Shown here: in pieces, positions 25,163 to 34,032 of the stretch
How the letters are laid out: every line of letters starts with the position of its first letter
How positions within the stretch are numbered: position 1 is the first letter of the stretch
From: Pseudomonadota bacterium
Lineage (GTDB): Bacteria > Pseudomonadota > Gammaproteobacteria > Burkholderiales > Burkholderiaceae_B
Reading direction: 5' to 3'
Length of the DNA: 64,000 bases
NCBI GenBank assembly: GCA_023423975.1
Contig: JAFAEO010000027.1
Location: 62,001 to 126,000, forward strand
Program-made: the position numbers and the translations under genes
Notes under the pieces: model-generated
Seen by the model: the letters and a program-made list of their open reading frames with translations, nothing else
What the model was told of the DNA's origin: nothing
Databases searched by the model: none

Positions 25163-26764
25163 GTGATTTCTACCGCTAACTTAACCATTCAGTTTGGTCC
25201 CAAGCCTCTTTTCGAAAACGTCAGTGTCAAATTTGGCGGAGGCAATCGCTACGGCCTGATCGGCGCGAACGGATCGGGCAAGTCCACCTTCATGAAAATC
25301 ATCGGTGGCGATCTGGAAGCCTCTTCGGGTAATGTCTCGCTGGATCCCGGCGTGCGCCTGGGCAAATTGCGCCAGGATCAGTTTGCGTTCGAAGATATGC
25401 GGGTGCTGGACGTAGTGATGATGGGCCATGAGGAAATGTGGCAGGCCATGCACGAGCGCGATGCCATCTATGCCAATCTGGAAGCGACCGATGACGACTA
25501 TATGCGTGCGGCCGAACTGGAGGCCAAGTTTGCAGAATATGATGGATATACGGCTGAAGCCCGTGCCGGTGAACTGCTGCTTGGTCTGGATATACCGGTA
25601 GAGCAGCATAACCAGCCGATGCGCGAGATTGCGCCGGGCTGGAAGCTGCGCGTGTTGCTGGCGCAGGCGCTGTTTTCCAATCCTGACGTATTGCTGCTGG
25701 ATGAGCCCACCAATAACCTGGACATCAATACCATTCGCTGGCTCGAAGGCGTGCTCAACGGCTATCAGAGCACCATGATTATTATCAGTCACGACCGGCA
25801 TTTCCTGAATCAGGTATGTACCCATATGGCGGATCTGGATTATGGGGAAATTCGCCTGTATCCCGGCAATTATGATGAGTATATGCTGGCCTCGACACAG
25901 GCACGCCAACGGCTGGTGTCGGACAACGCCAAGGCTAAGGAGCGGGTTGTTGAGCTGCAGGATTTTGTTCGCCGGTTTTCGGCCAACAAGTCCAAATCCC
26001 GTCAGGCGACCTCGCGTCTGAAACAGATTGATCGCATCAAAGCCGAGACGGTTGAAGTCAAGCCCTCGTCGCGCCAGAATCCGTATATCCGCTTTGAGCA
26101 GACCAAACCCTTACACCGCCTGGCAGTTACCCTGGACAAAGTCAGCAAAGCATATGACAAGCCGGTGATTAGCAATTTCTCGGCAATGATAGAGGCCGGA
26201 CAGAAAATAGCCATTATTGGTGCTAACGGCGTAGGTAAAACCACGCTGTTACGGCTGTTCGCCCAGGATCTGGAACCCGATAGCGGTTCGGTCAAATGGT
26301 CCGAAAATGCCGATATCGGTTATATGCCGCAGGACGTGTCCGAGGACTTCAAAAAACATGTCAATGTATTTGACTGGATGGGCGAGCACCGTAAACCGGG
26401 CGACGAAGACCAGGCGATACGTTCTGTACTGGGTCGGTTATTGTTTTCTGCTGATGATATTGTTAAAGATGTTCCAGTGCTGTCTGGTGGTGAAAAGAAT
26501 CGCATGACATTTGGGCGGCTGATGCTGGGGCGCCATAATGTCCTGCTGATGGATGAGCCGACCAACCACCTGGATATGGAATCGATCGAGTCGCTGCAGT
26601 TTGCGCTGGAAAAATATGCCGGCACACTGGTTTTTGTGTCGCATGACCGGGAATTCGTTTCAGGTCTGGCCACGCGGATCATCGAGATCATGCCCGATGG
26701 GACATTGAACGATTATCAGGGCGGTTACGATGACTACCTCAATTCGCGTGGTATTGAGCAGTAG
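25163..26764 (+). CDS. ybiT: ABC-F family ATPase YbiT
   Basis: 533 residues with two ABC ATPase domains and no membrane segments, so a ribosome-associated ABC-F translation factor rather than a transporter. Walker A motifs are GANGSGKST and GANGVGKTT; the second signature is LSGGEKNRM; Walker B reads LLLDEPTNNLD and LLMDEPTNHLD, each followed by SHDRHF or SHDREF. The linker with SRQATSRLKQIDRIKAE is the family P-site tRNA-interaction motif region. It follows E. coli YbiT along its length. The start is probably GTG 25163 (VISTANLTIQFG); a TTG at 25121 lies inside the preceding terminator. Confidence 0.94.
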   Translation: MISTANLTIQFGPKPLFENVSVKFGGGNRYGLIGANGSGKSTFMKIIGGDLEASSGNVSLDPGVRLGKLRQDQFAFEDMRVLDVVMMGHEEMWQAMHERDAIYANLEATDDDYMRAAELEAKFAEYDGYTAEARAGELLLGLDIPVEQHNQPMREIAPGWKLRVLLAQALFSNPDVLLLDEPTNNLDINTIRWLEGVLNGYQSTMIIISHDRHFLNQVCTHMADLDYGEIRLYPGNYDEYMLASTQARQRLVSDNAKAKERVVELQDFVRRFSANKSKSRQATSRLKQIDRIKAETVEVKPSSRQNPYIRFEQTKPLHRLAVTLDKVSKAYDKPVISNFSAMIEAGQKIAIIGANGVGKTTLLRLFAQDLEPDSGSVKWSENADIGYMPQDVSEDFKKHVNVFDWMGEHRKPGDEDQAIRSVLGRLLFSADDIVKDVPVLSGGEKNRMTFGRLMLGRHNVLLMDEPTNHLDMESIESLQFALEKYAGTLVFVSHDREFVSGLATRIIEIMPDGTLNDYQGGYDDYLNSRGIEQ

Positions 26765-26779
26765 GAGATTCGCAACTCG

Positions 26780-27373
26780 ATGGCCGAATTATTGTCAACA
26801 CTGACGGCCGTGTGCAGTTTTGAAGAAGATATAAAAAAGAGCCGCTTCATCGCACACGCCGCTCCCGCCGCCAATGCGGCAGCGGCGCTGGCTTTTTTCT
26901 CGGAGGTTGGCGACCCGACGGCAACGCACAATTGCTGGGCTTACAAAACCGCGGAAGGTTATCGCTTCAACGATGATGGCGAACCAGGCGGCACCGCCGG
27001 CCGGCCCATTCTGCAGGCTATCGAAGGCAAAGGATTGACCGATGTCGCTGTACTGGTTATCCGTTACTTTGGCGGCACCAAGCTGGGTACAGGCGGGCTG
27101 GTAAGAGCCTATGGAGGCTGCGCGGCCAAGTGCCTGGATGCAGCACCAAAGCAGGTCATCGTGCCGTCTGCGACCGTTTATTGCACATGTAATTATTCTG
27201 ATGTCGAGAGAGTCAGGGTTCGCCTGACGCAGGCAGGCGCTGTTATTTCAAATGAAAATTTCGGAGCTCAGGGGGTCACATGGACGCTGATCATTCCGGT
27301 GAGCGATCTGCATCTGGTGCAGGAAATCTATACTGATCAGACAAAAGGAAAGGGACAGTGGACTGTCCCTTGA
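26780..27373 (+). CDS. yigZ: YigZ/IMPACT family protein
   Basis: 197 residues. The N-terminal UPF0029 domain has the family block KKSRFIAHAAP, DGEPGGTAGRPIL and VIRYFGGTKLGTGGLVRAY. A smaller C-terminal domain follows. Related to eukaryotic IMPACT, a translation regulator that binds GCN1; the bacterial role is unknown. It starts 16 bases after ybiT, probably in one operon. The stop codon lies inside a perfect hairpin. Confidence 0.92.
   Translation: MAELLSTLTAVCSFEEDIKKSRFIAHAAPAANAAAALAFFSEVGDPTATHNCWAYKTAEGYRFNDDGEPGGTAGRPILQAIEGKGLTDVAVLVIRYFGGTKLGTGGLVRAYGGCAAKCLDAAPKQVIVPSATVYCTCNYSDVERVRVRLTQAGAVISNENFGAQGVTWTLIIPVSDLHLVQEIYTDQTKGKGQWTVP
27350..27371. terminator. Perfect hairpin at the yigZ stop
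   Basis: AAGGGACAGT (27350-27359) is perfectly inverted at 27362-27371, so the stem includes the last codons of yigZ. Only weak T-richness follows. The 230 bases from here to the end of the convergent thioredoxin gene show no gene I can support. Confidence 0.5.
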
Positions 27374-27603
27374 TTCTATGATGGCTCTTGTGTGCCGATT
27401 TGTGTCCGTCGACCTGATAATGTACGCAGGCGTTGCTGTACTGTCGATCCGGTCGAGCGCGCTGCGGACTGACCAGGCGCCCGTTGGACGACAAACTCAG
27501 GACACAGCATTCTTAGTAAACCAGACGGTAACGTTGGCGGCTGCCATCTATCCCGGTGCGTGGTTTGGATCGGTCCTTAAATACGCAATCGGCCAGCCAT
27601 CTG

Positions 27604-27987
27604 TTACGCGTTTTCTTCAGCAGCCTTGGCTTCAGCCGTAGCAATTTCCTGATGCACTTTTTCCATGTCAACAGCCTGAACTTTCTCAAGCAATTCGTCC
27701 AGCTGACCGGGACTCAGGGCACCGGCCTGTGAAAACAGCATCACGCGTTCACGAAATACCATTAACGTTGGAATGGAACGGATGCCCAGGGCACCGGCCA
27801 GTTCCTGCTGATCTTCGGTATTGACTTTGGCAAATTCGATATCCGGATGGGCCTGCGCCGCTGTCTCGAATGTCGGGGCAAACTGGCGGCAGGGACCACA
27901 CCAAGGCGCCCAGAAGTCAATAATCAATGTATTGTCTTCTTTGATGGCTTGCTGGAAGGTGTCTTTGGTCAGTTCGGTAATGGGCAT
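27604..27987 (-). CDS. Thioredoxin family protein
   Basis: 127 residues, cytoplasmic, no signal peptide. The redox motif WCGPC (Cys30, Cys33) lies in FWAPWCGPCRQFAP, and the cis-Pro loop is IRSIPTLMVF; it is therefore a disulfide reductase of the thioredoxin fold. The C-terminus carries about 20 extra residues rich in Ala and Glu beyond the normal end. Whether this is the main thioredoxin or a secondary one cannot be told from this window. Convergent with yigZ. Confidence 0.9.
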   Translation of the reverse strand: MPITELTKDTFQQAIKEDNTLIIDFWAPWCGPCRQFAPTFETAAQAHPDIEFAKVNTEDQQELAGALGIRSIPTLMVFRERVMLFSQAGALSPGQLDELLEKVQAVDMEKVHQEIATAEAKAAEENA

Positions 27988-28141
27988 AATTCTTTCTCCA
28001 GTTTAAGTTGCGGACCGAGGTACTTCAGTGAATATAGGGGCGGCAACCATGAATTACTAGTTGAATATTTTTATTGCTGTCATTATGAATGCCTATCAAG
28101 TACAAGTGTAATTCAATTGTTAACGATATAAACCTGAACGT

Positions 28142-28174
28142 AAAAAAAAGCCGCAAGCAATTGGCTTGCGGCTT
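28142..28174 (-). terminator. Rho-independent terminator of the purine permease
   Basis: On the minus strand an 11-base stem AAGCCGCAAGC (28174-28164) with a 5-base loop pairs with 28158-28148 and runs into a tract of T (A on the plus strand, 28142-28149). It lies about 90 bases after the permease stop. Confidence 0.92.
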
Positions 28175-28265
28175 CAGAGACAGAGCGCTGCTTTTTGCAA
28201 TCTTATGCAATTTCACAACGCAACGTGAGACGTCCGCCATGACAGCGGTGTCGCTAATGCTCGGG

Positions 28266-29555
28266 TTATTCCAGTGCGAAGCGCAATACAAACAGCAAGG
28301 CAATGATCAGCGTTGCAATGTGAATCTCGCGGAAACGACCAGTGAAGGCCTTGATAACGACATAACTGATAAAACCGAACGCAATCCCTTCGGCAATGGA
28401 GTACGTAAACGGCATGATAATTGCAGTGAGGGCGGCTGGAATGGCATTGGTGATATCGTTCCACTCCACTTCAACCAGCTCGCGCACCATCAGGCCGGCA
28501 ACGTAGAGCAGGGCAGGGGCGGTGGCGTAAGCAGGCACGACGCTGGCCAGCGGTGCGAAAAACAGACACAGCAAAAACAGCACGCCCACGACCAGTGCAG
28601 TCATGCCGGTGCGCCCGCCTGCCTGCACGCCTGCTGCGCTTTCGACAAACGCGGTGGTGCTGCTAGTGCCCAATGCCGAGCCGGCCAGGATGGCGGTGCT
28701 GTCGGCGAATAGGGCGCGTCCAAGGCGATTGGGTTTGCCCTCAGGCAAGAGGTTGGCGCGACGTGCAACACCAATCAGTGTTCCGGTTGCATCAAAAATT
28801 TCTACCAGTACAAAAACCAGAATAATATGCAGGAAGCCCTGGTTCAACACGCCTGCAATATCCAGTTGCATAAAAGTGGGAGCGATACTGGGCGGCGTTG
28901 AAACGACGCTAGTGATTGGCGCGCTATAGCCGAGCAATGCGGACAAAACCGTTACTGCCAGAATACCGATCAGAATGGCGCCTCTGACGCGCAGGCTATC
29001 CAGGCACACGATAATAAAAAAACCCAGGATGGCCAGTAATACGGTGGGCGATTTGAGATCGCCTTGCGCGACCAGCGTAGCGTCGTTCCCGACAACAATG
29101 CCGGCCGATTTGAGCGCAATCAGCGCCAGAAAAAGACCAATACCGGCGACGATGGCCGAGCGCAGTGATTTGGGGATGCCTTCGATCAGCCATTTGCGTA
29201 TACCGGTGGCTGACAGAATCAAAAAGATGACGCCGGAAACAAAAACGGCGCCCAGCGCCTGTTGCCATGAATAGCCCATTGCGCCCACCACGCCGAACGC
29301 GAAGAAGGCGTTCAAGCCCATGCCCGGGGCCATGCCGATGGGCCAGTTGGCCAGGAAGGCCATAATGAGGCAGCCCAGCGCTGCCGCCAAGCAAGTAGCA
29401 ACGAAAACAGCGCCTTTGTCCATGCCCGTGGTGCCCAGAATCTCAGGGTTCACGAATATGATGTAAGACATCGTCAGAAAGGTCGTCAGACCGGCAAGAA
29501 TTTCCGTACGGGCATTCGTGCCATGCTCCCTGAGCTTGAACAGTGATTCCAGCAT
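28266..29555 (-). CDS. AzgA-type purine permease (NCS2 family)
   Basis: 429 residues with about 12-14 hydrophobic segments, inner membrane. The N-terminal block ARTEILAGLTTFLTMSYIIFVNPEIL, the GMGLNAFFAF motif and the DATGTLIGVARRANLL and SSTTAFVESAAGVQAGGRTG blocks are characteristic of the adenine/guanine/hypoxanthine transporters (AzgA, PbuG, E. coli AdeP/GhxP). It imports purine bases by proton symport, matching the purine genes upstream in the window. The start is the ATG at 29555 because AGGAG lies 8 bases before it; the in-frame ATG at 29561 is only 2 bases from that site. Its own terminator follows. Confidence 0.92.
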   Translation of the reverse strand: MLESLFKLREHGTNARTEILAGLTTFLTMSYIIFVNPEILGTTGMDKGAVFVATCLAAALGCLIMAFLANWPIGMAPGMGLNAFFAFGVVGAMGYSWQQALGAVFVSGVIFLILSATGIRKWLIEGIPKSLRSAIVAGIGLFLALIALKSAGIVVGNDATLVAQGDLKSPTVLLAILGFFIIVCLDSLRVRGAILIGILAVTVLSALLGYSAPITSVVSTPPSIAPTFMQLDIAGVLNQGFLHIILVFVLVEIFDATGTLIGVARRANLLPEGKPNRLGRALFADSTAILAGSALGTSSTTAFVESAAGVQAGGRTGMTALVVGVLFLLCLFFAPLASVVPAYATAPALLYVAGLMVRELVEVEWNDITNAIPAALTAIIMPFTYSIAEGIAFGFISYVVIKAFTGRFREIHIATLIIALLFVLRFALE

Positions 29556-29784
29556 GAACATAACTCCTAATAAACAGATACATGTGTACAATTGCAACTG
29601 TAGCGTATTCTTTACAGTTAATGACGAGCGCGCATCCCGCAGTATCGGCAAATAATCCGATATCGTCTTTAATCTGCAACATCTTTCCTGCGACTAAGGC
29701 AATGCAATCACACCGACGGCGGTTCAGCCTCGCGCCAGCGACGGCGCGAGCAGGCACGAATCAGCGTCGTCGAACAGGTAATTT

Positions 29785-30819
29785 ATGATCATTCTCGGCA
29801 TTGAAAGCTCCTGCGACGAGACCGGCGTTGCGCTGGTCAGTACCGAATCGGGCCTGCTGGCACACGCACTGCACAGCCAGATCGCCATGCATCAGGCTTA
29901 TGGCGGCGTGGTGCCCGAACTGGCCTCGCGCGATCACATCCGGCGTGTCTTGCCGCTCACCCGCGAAGTGCTGCACCATGCAGACCTGACCCTCAAAGAC
30001 ATCGATGCCGTGGCCTATACTGCCGGCCCCGGGCTGGCCGGCGCGCTGCTGGTAGGCGCCTCGGTTGCCCGATCCCTGGCATGGAGCCTGAATATACCCA
30101 CCATCCCGATCCATCATCTGGAGGGTCACTTGCTCTCGCCGATGCTGGCGCAGACCGTTCCCAGTTTTCCGTATGTGGCGCTGCTGGTGTCCGGCGGGCA
30201 TACCCAACTGATGCTTGTGAAGGCCATTGGTCAATACGAATTGCTGGGTGAAACTCTGGATGATGCTGCTGGTGAAGCCTTTGACAAGTCCGCCAAGTTG
30301 ATGGGCCTGCCGTATCCGGGTGGGCCGGCGCTGGCCGCACTTGCCGACAAGGGAAATCCGAAGGCCTATGATTTGCCTCGACCGATGATGCATAGCGGCG
30401 ACCTGGATTTCAGTTTTTCCGGCCTCAAGACTGCGGTTCTGACCACGCTGCGCAAGCTGGAGCAGCAGGGACCGTTAAACGACCAGCAACGGCAGGATCT
30501 GGCCGCTTCAGTGCAGGCCGCGATTGTAGAGGTGCTAGGGTTTAAGGCAATCAAGGCTGTCAAGGCCAGCGGCAGCAACCGCCTGGTGGTGGCCGGGGGC
30601 GTGGGGGCAAACCGGCAATTGCGCGAATATTTGACGCGCCAGATGCAAAAGCAAAACGGCGAGGTGTTTTTCCCGCCGCTGGCGCTATGCACCGATAATG
30701 GCGCGATGATCGCCCATGCTGCAGCAGAACGGGTCAAGGCCGGTCTGGTGGATAAAATGCGCCGTCCGGACGGTGCCGCAGTTCACCCGCGCTGGGATTT
30801 GGCCGATATCAGCGTCTGA
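29785..30819 (+). CDS. tsaD: tRNA N6-threonylcarbamoyladenosine transferase subunit TsaD
   Basis: 344 residues. With TsaB and TsaE it transfers the threonylcarbamoyl group to A37 of ANN-decoding tRNAs. The start MIILGIESSCDETGVALV, the metal-binding HLEGH near residues 111-115, and the ASKHA-fold nucleotide motifs VSGGHTQL, GEAFDKSAKLMGLPYPGGP and VVAGGVGANRQLR are typical. It is convergent with plsY, separated by 9 bases, and its terminator overlaps the end of plsY. Divergent from the purine permease across 229 bases. Confidence 0.97.
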   Translation: MIILGIESSCDETGVALVSTESGLLAHALHSQIAMHQAYGGVVPELASRDHIRRVLPLTREVLHHADLTLKDIDAVAYTAGPGLAGALLVGASVARSLAWSLNIPTIPIHHLEGHLLSPMLAQTVPSFPYVALLVSGGHTQLMLVKAIGQYELLGETLDDAAGEAFDKSAKLMGLPYPGGPALAALADKGNPKAYDLPRPMMHSGDLDFSFSGLKTAVLTTLRKLEQQGPLNDQQRQDLAASVQAAIVEVLGFKAIKAVKASGSNRLVVAGGVGANRQLREYLTRQMQKQNGEVFFPPLALCTDNGAMIAHAAAERVKAGLVDKMRRPDGAAVHPRWDLADISV

Positions 30820-30837
30820 GCGGGCTGCTCAGTTTTT
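30816..30837 (+). terminator. Rho-independent terminator of tsaD
   Basis: CTGAGC (30816-30821) pairs with GCTCAG (30827-30832) around a 5-base loop, followed by TTTTT (30833-30837). The stem includes the tsaD stop codon, and the T-tract falls inside the last codons of the convergent plsY. Confidence 0.75.
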
Positions 30838-31479
30838 CCTCTTCTGGCCGATTCGCGATTCAGTGCCCGCCAGCAAATTGGAAATATTTTTCTTATGCTT
30901 GACGATCAGCACCAGCGTCAGAAAGCAAATGGCCAGAAACCAGGGCATGGAAAACGGCCATGCCGCCATGCCACCAACGAAATAATAAAACGGCGCAAAC
31001 ACCGCGGCGACCAGCGCGGCCAGGGATGAATAGCGAAAGAAAACGGCAATGATAAGCCAGGTCGCAATGGTGGCCACCGCCAGCCACGGTTGCAGGGCGA
31101 ACAGCACGCCCACTGCCGTAGCAACACCTTTGCCCCCTTTGAAATTGAGAAAAAACGAATAGATGTGGCCAAGAAAAACAGCGACGGCGACCAATGCAAT
31201 GGTGGTATCCGAAAAGCCGGCCACGGGGGCAAGATAGATTGCCAGCGCGACTGCCAGCCAGCCTTTGAAGGCGTCGCCCAGCAAGGTGAAGAGGGCAGCT
31301 TTGCGGTTGCCTGTGCGCAGCATATTGGTGGCGCCGGGATTGCCGGAGCCGAAGGTGCGGGGGTCCTGCAAGCCGAACAGGCGGCTGGCCACCATGGCAA
31401 AGGAAACTGAACCTATCAGGTAGGCGGCAAGCAGGGCTAGAATCGTCCAGAGCAGGTTGTTCATTGTCGTCGTTGTCAT
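30829..31479 (-). CDS. plsY: Glycerol-3-phosphate acyltransferase PlsY
   Basis: 216 residues with five or more membrane segments. PlsY acylates glycerol-3-phosphate from acyl-phosphate in the inner membrane, the first step of phospholipid synthesis. The three active-site motifs are seen: GSVSFAMVASRLFGLQDPRTFGSGNPGATN, GHIYSFFLNFKGGKGVATAVG and the C-terminal VKHKKNISNLLAGTESR. The first ATG at 31479 or the one at 31464 could be used; neither has a strong ribosome binding site. In several bacteria plsY neighbours tsaD, as here. Confidence 0.95.
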   Translation of the reverse strand: MTTTTMNNLLWTILALLAAYLIGSVSFAMVASRLFGLQDPRTFGSGNPGATNMLRTGNRKAALFTLLGDAFKGWLAVALAIYLAPVAGFSDTTIALVAVAVFLGHIYSFFLNFKGGKGVATAVGVLFALQPWLAVATIATWLIIAVFFRYSSLAALVAAVFAPFYYFVGGMAAWPFSMPWFLAICFLTLVLIVKHKKNISNLLAGTESRIGQKRKN

Positions 31480-31595
31480 TATCGGAAGACCCGATTATAT
31501 ACGTTCCCTTTCGTATTGCCGAACAGGATATCGCGTCCCGCGTATCGATTGATCCATGTACAATACAGGGGGAATAATGTCTGGTTGCGATCTGA

Positions 31596-32351
31596 ATGAA
31601 ACGAATATTGGTGTCGAACGATGATGGTTACAATGCCGAGGGTGTGCAGGCGCTAGCTGCTGCGCTACGCGATATTGCCCAGGTCACGGTTGTTGCGCCC
31701 GAGGTCAATCACAGCGGCGCCTCCAATTCGCTGACGTTGAACAGGCCACTGTCGGTGCGACGCACACCATCGGGCGATTATTACCTGAATGGCACCCCAT
31801 CAGACTGCGTGCACGTAGCACTAACGGGCCTGCTCGACTATCGACCAGATCTGGTTGTCTCCGGCATCAATAACGGCGCCAATCTGGGTGAAGACACCTT
31901 ATATTCGGGCACAGTGGCGGCGGCGACAGAAGGCTTTCTGTTTGGTATCCCGTCCATTGCCTTTTCCCTGACGGAAAAGAACTGGCCGGAACTGGAAGCG
32001 GCCACGAAAATTGCCGTGCAAATCGTGCAGCATCAACTGGCCAATCCGTTTCCAGCTCCGGTTCTGCTCAGTGTCAATATTCCACCACTGCCGGAGCATC
32101 ATTGGAGTTCACTGCGCGTTACGCGACTGGGCCGACGCCATCCGTCGCAGCCGGTCATCAAAAGCGCCAATCCGGCAGGTGAACCCATATACTGGATCGG
32201 TATGGTGGGCGAGGTCGCAGACTTTGCCGAAGATACAGATTTTGGGGCAACCAGTCAGGGTCTGATCTCCATGACGCCGCTGCAACTGGATCTGACACAC
32301 TACAAGCAATTGAACCAGGCACGCAGCTGGGTGGAGTTGAGCCATGCGTAA
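31596..32351 (+). CDS. surE: 5'/3'-nucleotidase SurE
   Basis: 251 residues. A metal-dependent nucleoside-monophosphate phosphatase linked to stationary-phase survival. The start MKRILVSNDDGYNAEGV holds the metal-binding Asp pair, and NHSGASNSLTL, VSGINNGANLG and YSGTVAAATEG are the family motifs. It overlaps pcm by 8 bases and heads the surE-pcm-nlpD cluster found in many proteobacteria. Confidence 0.96.
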   Translation: MKRILVSNDDGYNAEGVQALAAALRDIAQVTVVAPEVNHSGASNSLTLNRPLSVRRTPSGDYYLNGTPSDCVHVALTGLLDYRPDLVVSGINNGANLGEDTLYSGTVAAATEGFLFGIPSIAFSLTEKNWPELEAATKIAVQIVQHQLANPFPAPVLLSVNIPPLPEHHWSSLRVTRLGRRHPSQPVIKSANPAGEPIYWIGMVGEVADFAEDTDFGATSQGLISMTPLQLDLTHYKQLNQARSWVELSHA

Positions 32352-33186
32352 ACCGCCCTTTGGCACCAGTCCGCACTTCGGAAATGTAAATGATGTTAAC
32401 GAAAGCCGGACACGCCTTTCTTTTCCATCCAACAAAATTAAAATTACGCCAACCAATAGCAACACCCGTATTATTGTTGCTGCAAATGCAGCGCGTCCGG
32501 CATCGTCCGTGCCTGCTGCCGAGGGACGAACCAGTCAGAATATCGGCTTGAATTCCGAGCGGCTGCGCGCACTCATGGTCGAGCGGCTCAGGCAAAAAGG
32601 GATTACCGACCAGCGGGTGCTGGACGCCATGCGCTCCGTGCCCAGACATGTGTTTATCGACCAGGGGCTGGCCAGCAGGGCATACGATGACGCAGCGCTA
32701 CCCATTGGTTTTTCCCAAACCATCTCGCAGCCGTGGGTCATTTCACGTATGCTTTCTGCTGTCGCGGAGAACCGCAAGCCGCAAAAAATGCTGGAAATTG
32801 GTACCGGTTGTGGCTACCAGGCTGCCGTGATGGCAGCAATGTGCCACGAAGTGTATACAATTGAACGAATCAAGCCGTTGTATGAAATGGCCAGAGGTAC
32901 GCTGCGCGAGCTCAAACTGGTGTCCCGCATACGTCTGGTTCATGGTGATGGCATGCTGGGTATGCCATCGGTTGCGCCGTTTGATGCCATCGTCATCGCC
33001 GCGGCCGGGCTGCAGATCCCGACCGCATTGCTGCACCAGCTGGACATAGGTGCCCGCCTGATTGCGCCCGAAGGTTCGGATCAGCAGAAACTGGTGCTGA
33101 TCGAAAGAACCGGCGTAAACAGCTGGGATCGTAAGGAACTTGAACCTGTGCGCTTTGTTCCATTGCGTGCAGGCATACAATTGTGA
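32344..33186 (+). CDS. pcm: Protein-L-isoaspartate O-methyltransferase
   Basis: 280 residues. It uses AdoMet to methylate isoaspartyl residues in damaged proteins. The catalytic core begins near residue 70 (RLRQKGITDQRVLDAMRSVPRHVFI) and holds the AdoMet motif LEIGTGCGYQAAV plus FSQTISQPWVI. The first 65 or so residues are an unconserved, Ser/Ala/Thr-rich extension not needed by the core; a downstream start is possible, but the 8-base overlap with surE supports ATG 32344. Followed by nlpD. Confidence 0.93.
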   Translation: MRKPPFGTSPHFGNVNDVNESRTRLSFPSNKIKITPTNSNTRIIVAANAARPASSVPAAEGRTSQNIGLNSERLRALMVERLRQKGITDQRVLDAMRSVPRHVFIDQGLASRAYDDAALPIGFSQTISQPWVISRMLSAVAENRKPQKMLEIGTGCGYQAAVMAAMCHEVYTIERIKPLYEMARGTLRELKLVSRIRLVHGDGMLGMPSVAPFDAIVIAAAGLQIPTALLHQLDIGARLIAPEGSDQQKLVLIERTGVNSWDRKELEPVRFVPLRAGIQL

Positions 33187-33247
33187 CAGGAGAAAATACC
33201 CGTTTTGCGTACGTGTTACGCATCCATTGAACAGGTAGGTAAAACAT

Positions 33248-34000
33248 ATGCAGATTCACTCAATGAAAAGAAAATTCCCCGTTTTAATTGGATCCCTGGT
33301 ATTGGCGGCGACGCTGGCCGGCTGCGGAACCTCTTCACGAGCACCGGTCTCTGAACTTGGCTCCGGCCGTTCGGCGGGCGGCCCTGCGGGTCCAGGCGAA
33401 TATATCGTGCAGCGCGGCGATACGCTTTATAAAATTTCCCGCGCCAATAACGTCAGTGTTTCCCAGCTGATGTCACTGAATAAACTTTCTTCTCCGTCAC
33501 TTGAGGTAGGCCAGCGGCTGCGTGTATCTACAAGCGCATCCTCCAGCCCGGCCGGCACAGATTCGAACGTCGCCGGCAGTGCAACACCAACCGCAGCAGG
33601 CAGCGTATCGGCCGCGCCGGCCAGCGACGCCACTGCCGTGTCCTGGGGCTGGCCCGTGGCCACCACCAAGATCATTACCCAGTTCTCTGCAAGCACGCGC
33701 GGTATTGATATCGAAGGCAAGCTGGGTGATCCGGTTTCCGCTGCGGCATCCGGTTCAGTCTCATACGTAGGCAATGGCTTGCGCGGGCTGGGCAACCTGA
33801 TTCTTATCTCCCACAGCAATGGCTTTATCTCGGCCTATGCCCACAACAGCAAGTTGCTGGTCAAGAATGGGCAGAAAGTGTCCAAAGGCCAGAAGATTGC
33901 TGAAGTCGGTCAATCGGATACATCATCACCACGCCTGCATTTTGAAATCCGCCGTCGTGGCCAGCCTGTCAATCCATTGTCTTACCTGCCACGCCGCTAA
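33248..34000 (+). CDS. nlpD: NlpD-like lipoprotein (LysM plus degenerate M23 domain)
   Basis: 250 residues. A signal peptide ends in the lipobox TLAGC (Cys26), so it is an envelope lipoprotein. A LysM domain (YIVQRGDTLYKISRANNVSV, about 51-94) binds peptidoglycan, a Ser/Ala linker follows, and the C-terminal M23 domain (about 140-250) ends LHFEIRRRGQPVNPLSYLPRR. The first zinc His of active LytM proteins is replaced (STRGIDIEG), as in E. coli NlpD, which activates the amidase AmiC in cell division rather than cutting murein itself. GTAGGT precedes the ATG. In many proteobacteria rpoS follows nlpD; here it does not. Confidence 0.94.
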   Translation: MQIHSMKRKFPVLIGSLVLAATLAGCGTSSRAPVSELGSGRSAGGPAGPGEYIVQRGDTLYKISRANNVSVSQLMSLNKLSSPSLEVGQRLRVSTSASSSPAGTDSNVAGSATPTAAGSVSAAPASDATAVSWGWPVATTKIITQFSASTRGIDIEGKLGDPVSAAASGSVSYVGNGLRGLGNLILISHSNGFISAYAHNSKLLVKNGQKVSKGQKIAEVGQSDTSSPRLHFEIRRRGQPVNPLSYLPRR

Positions 34001-34032
34001 GTGGCAAAACCCGTCTGAAAGTATTGCGCGCC

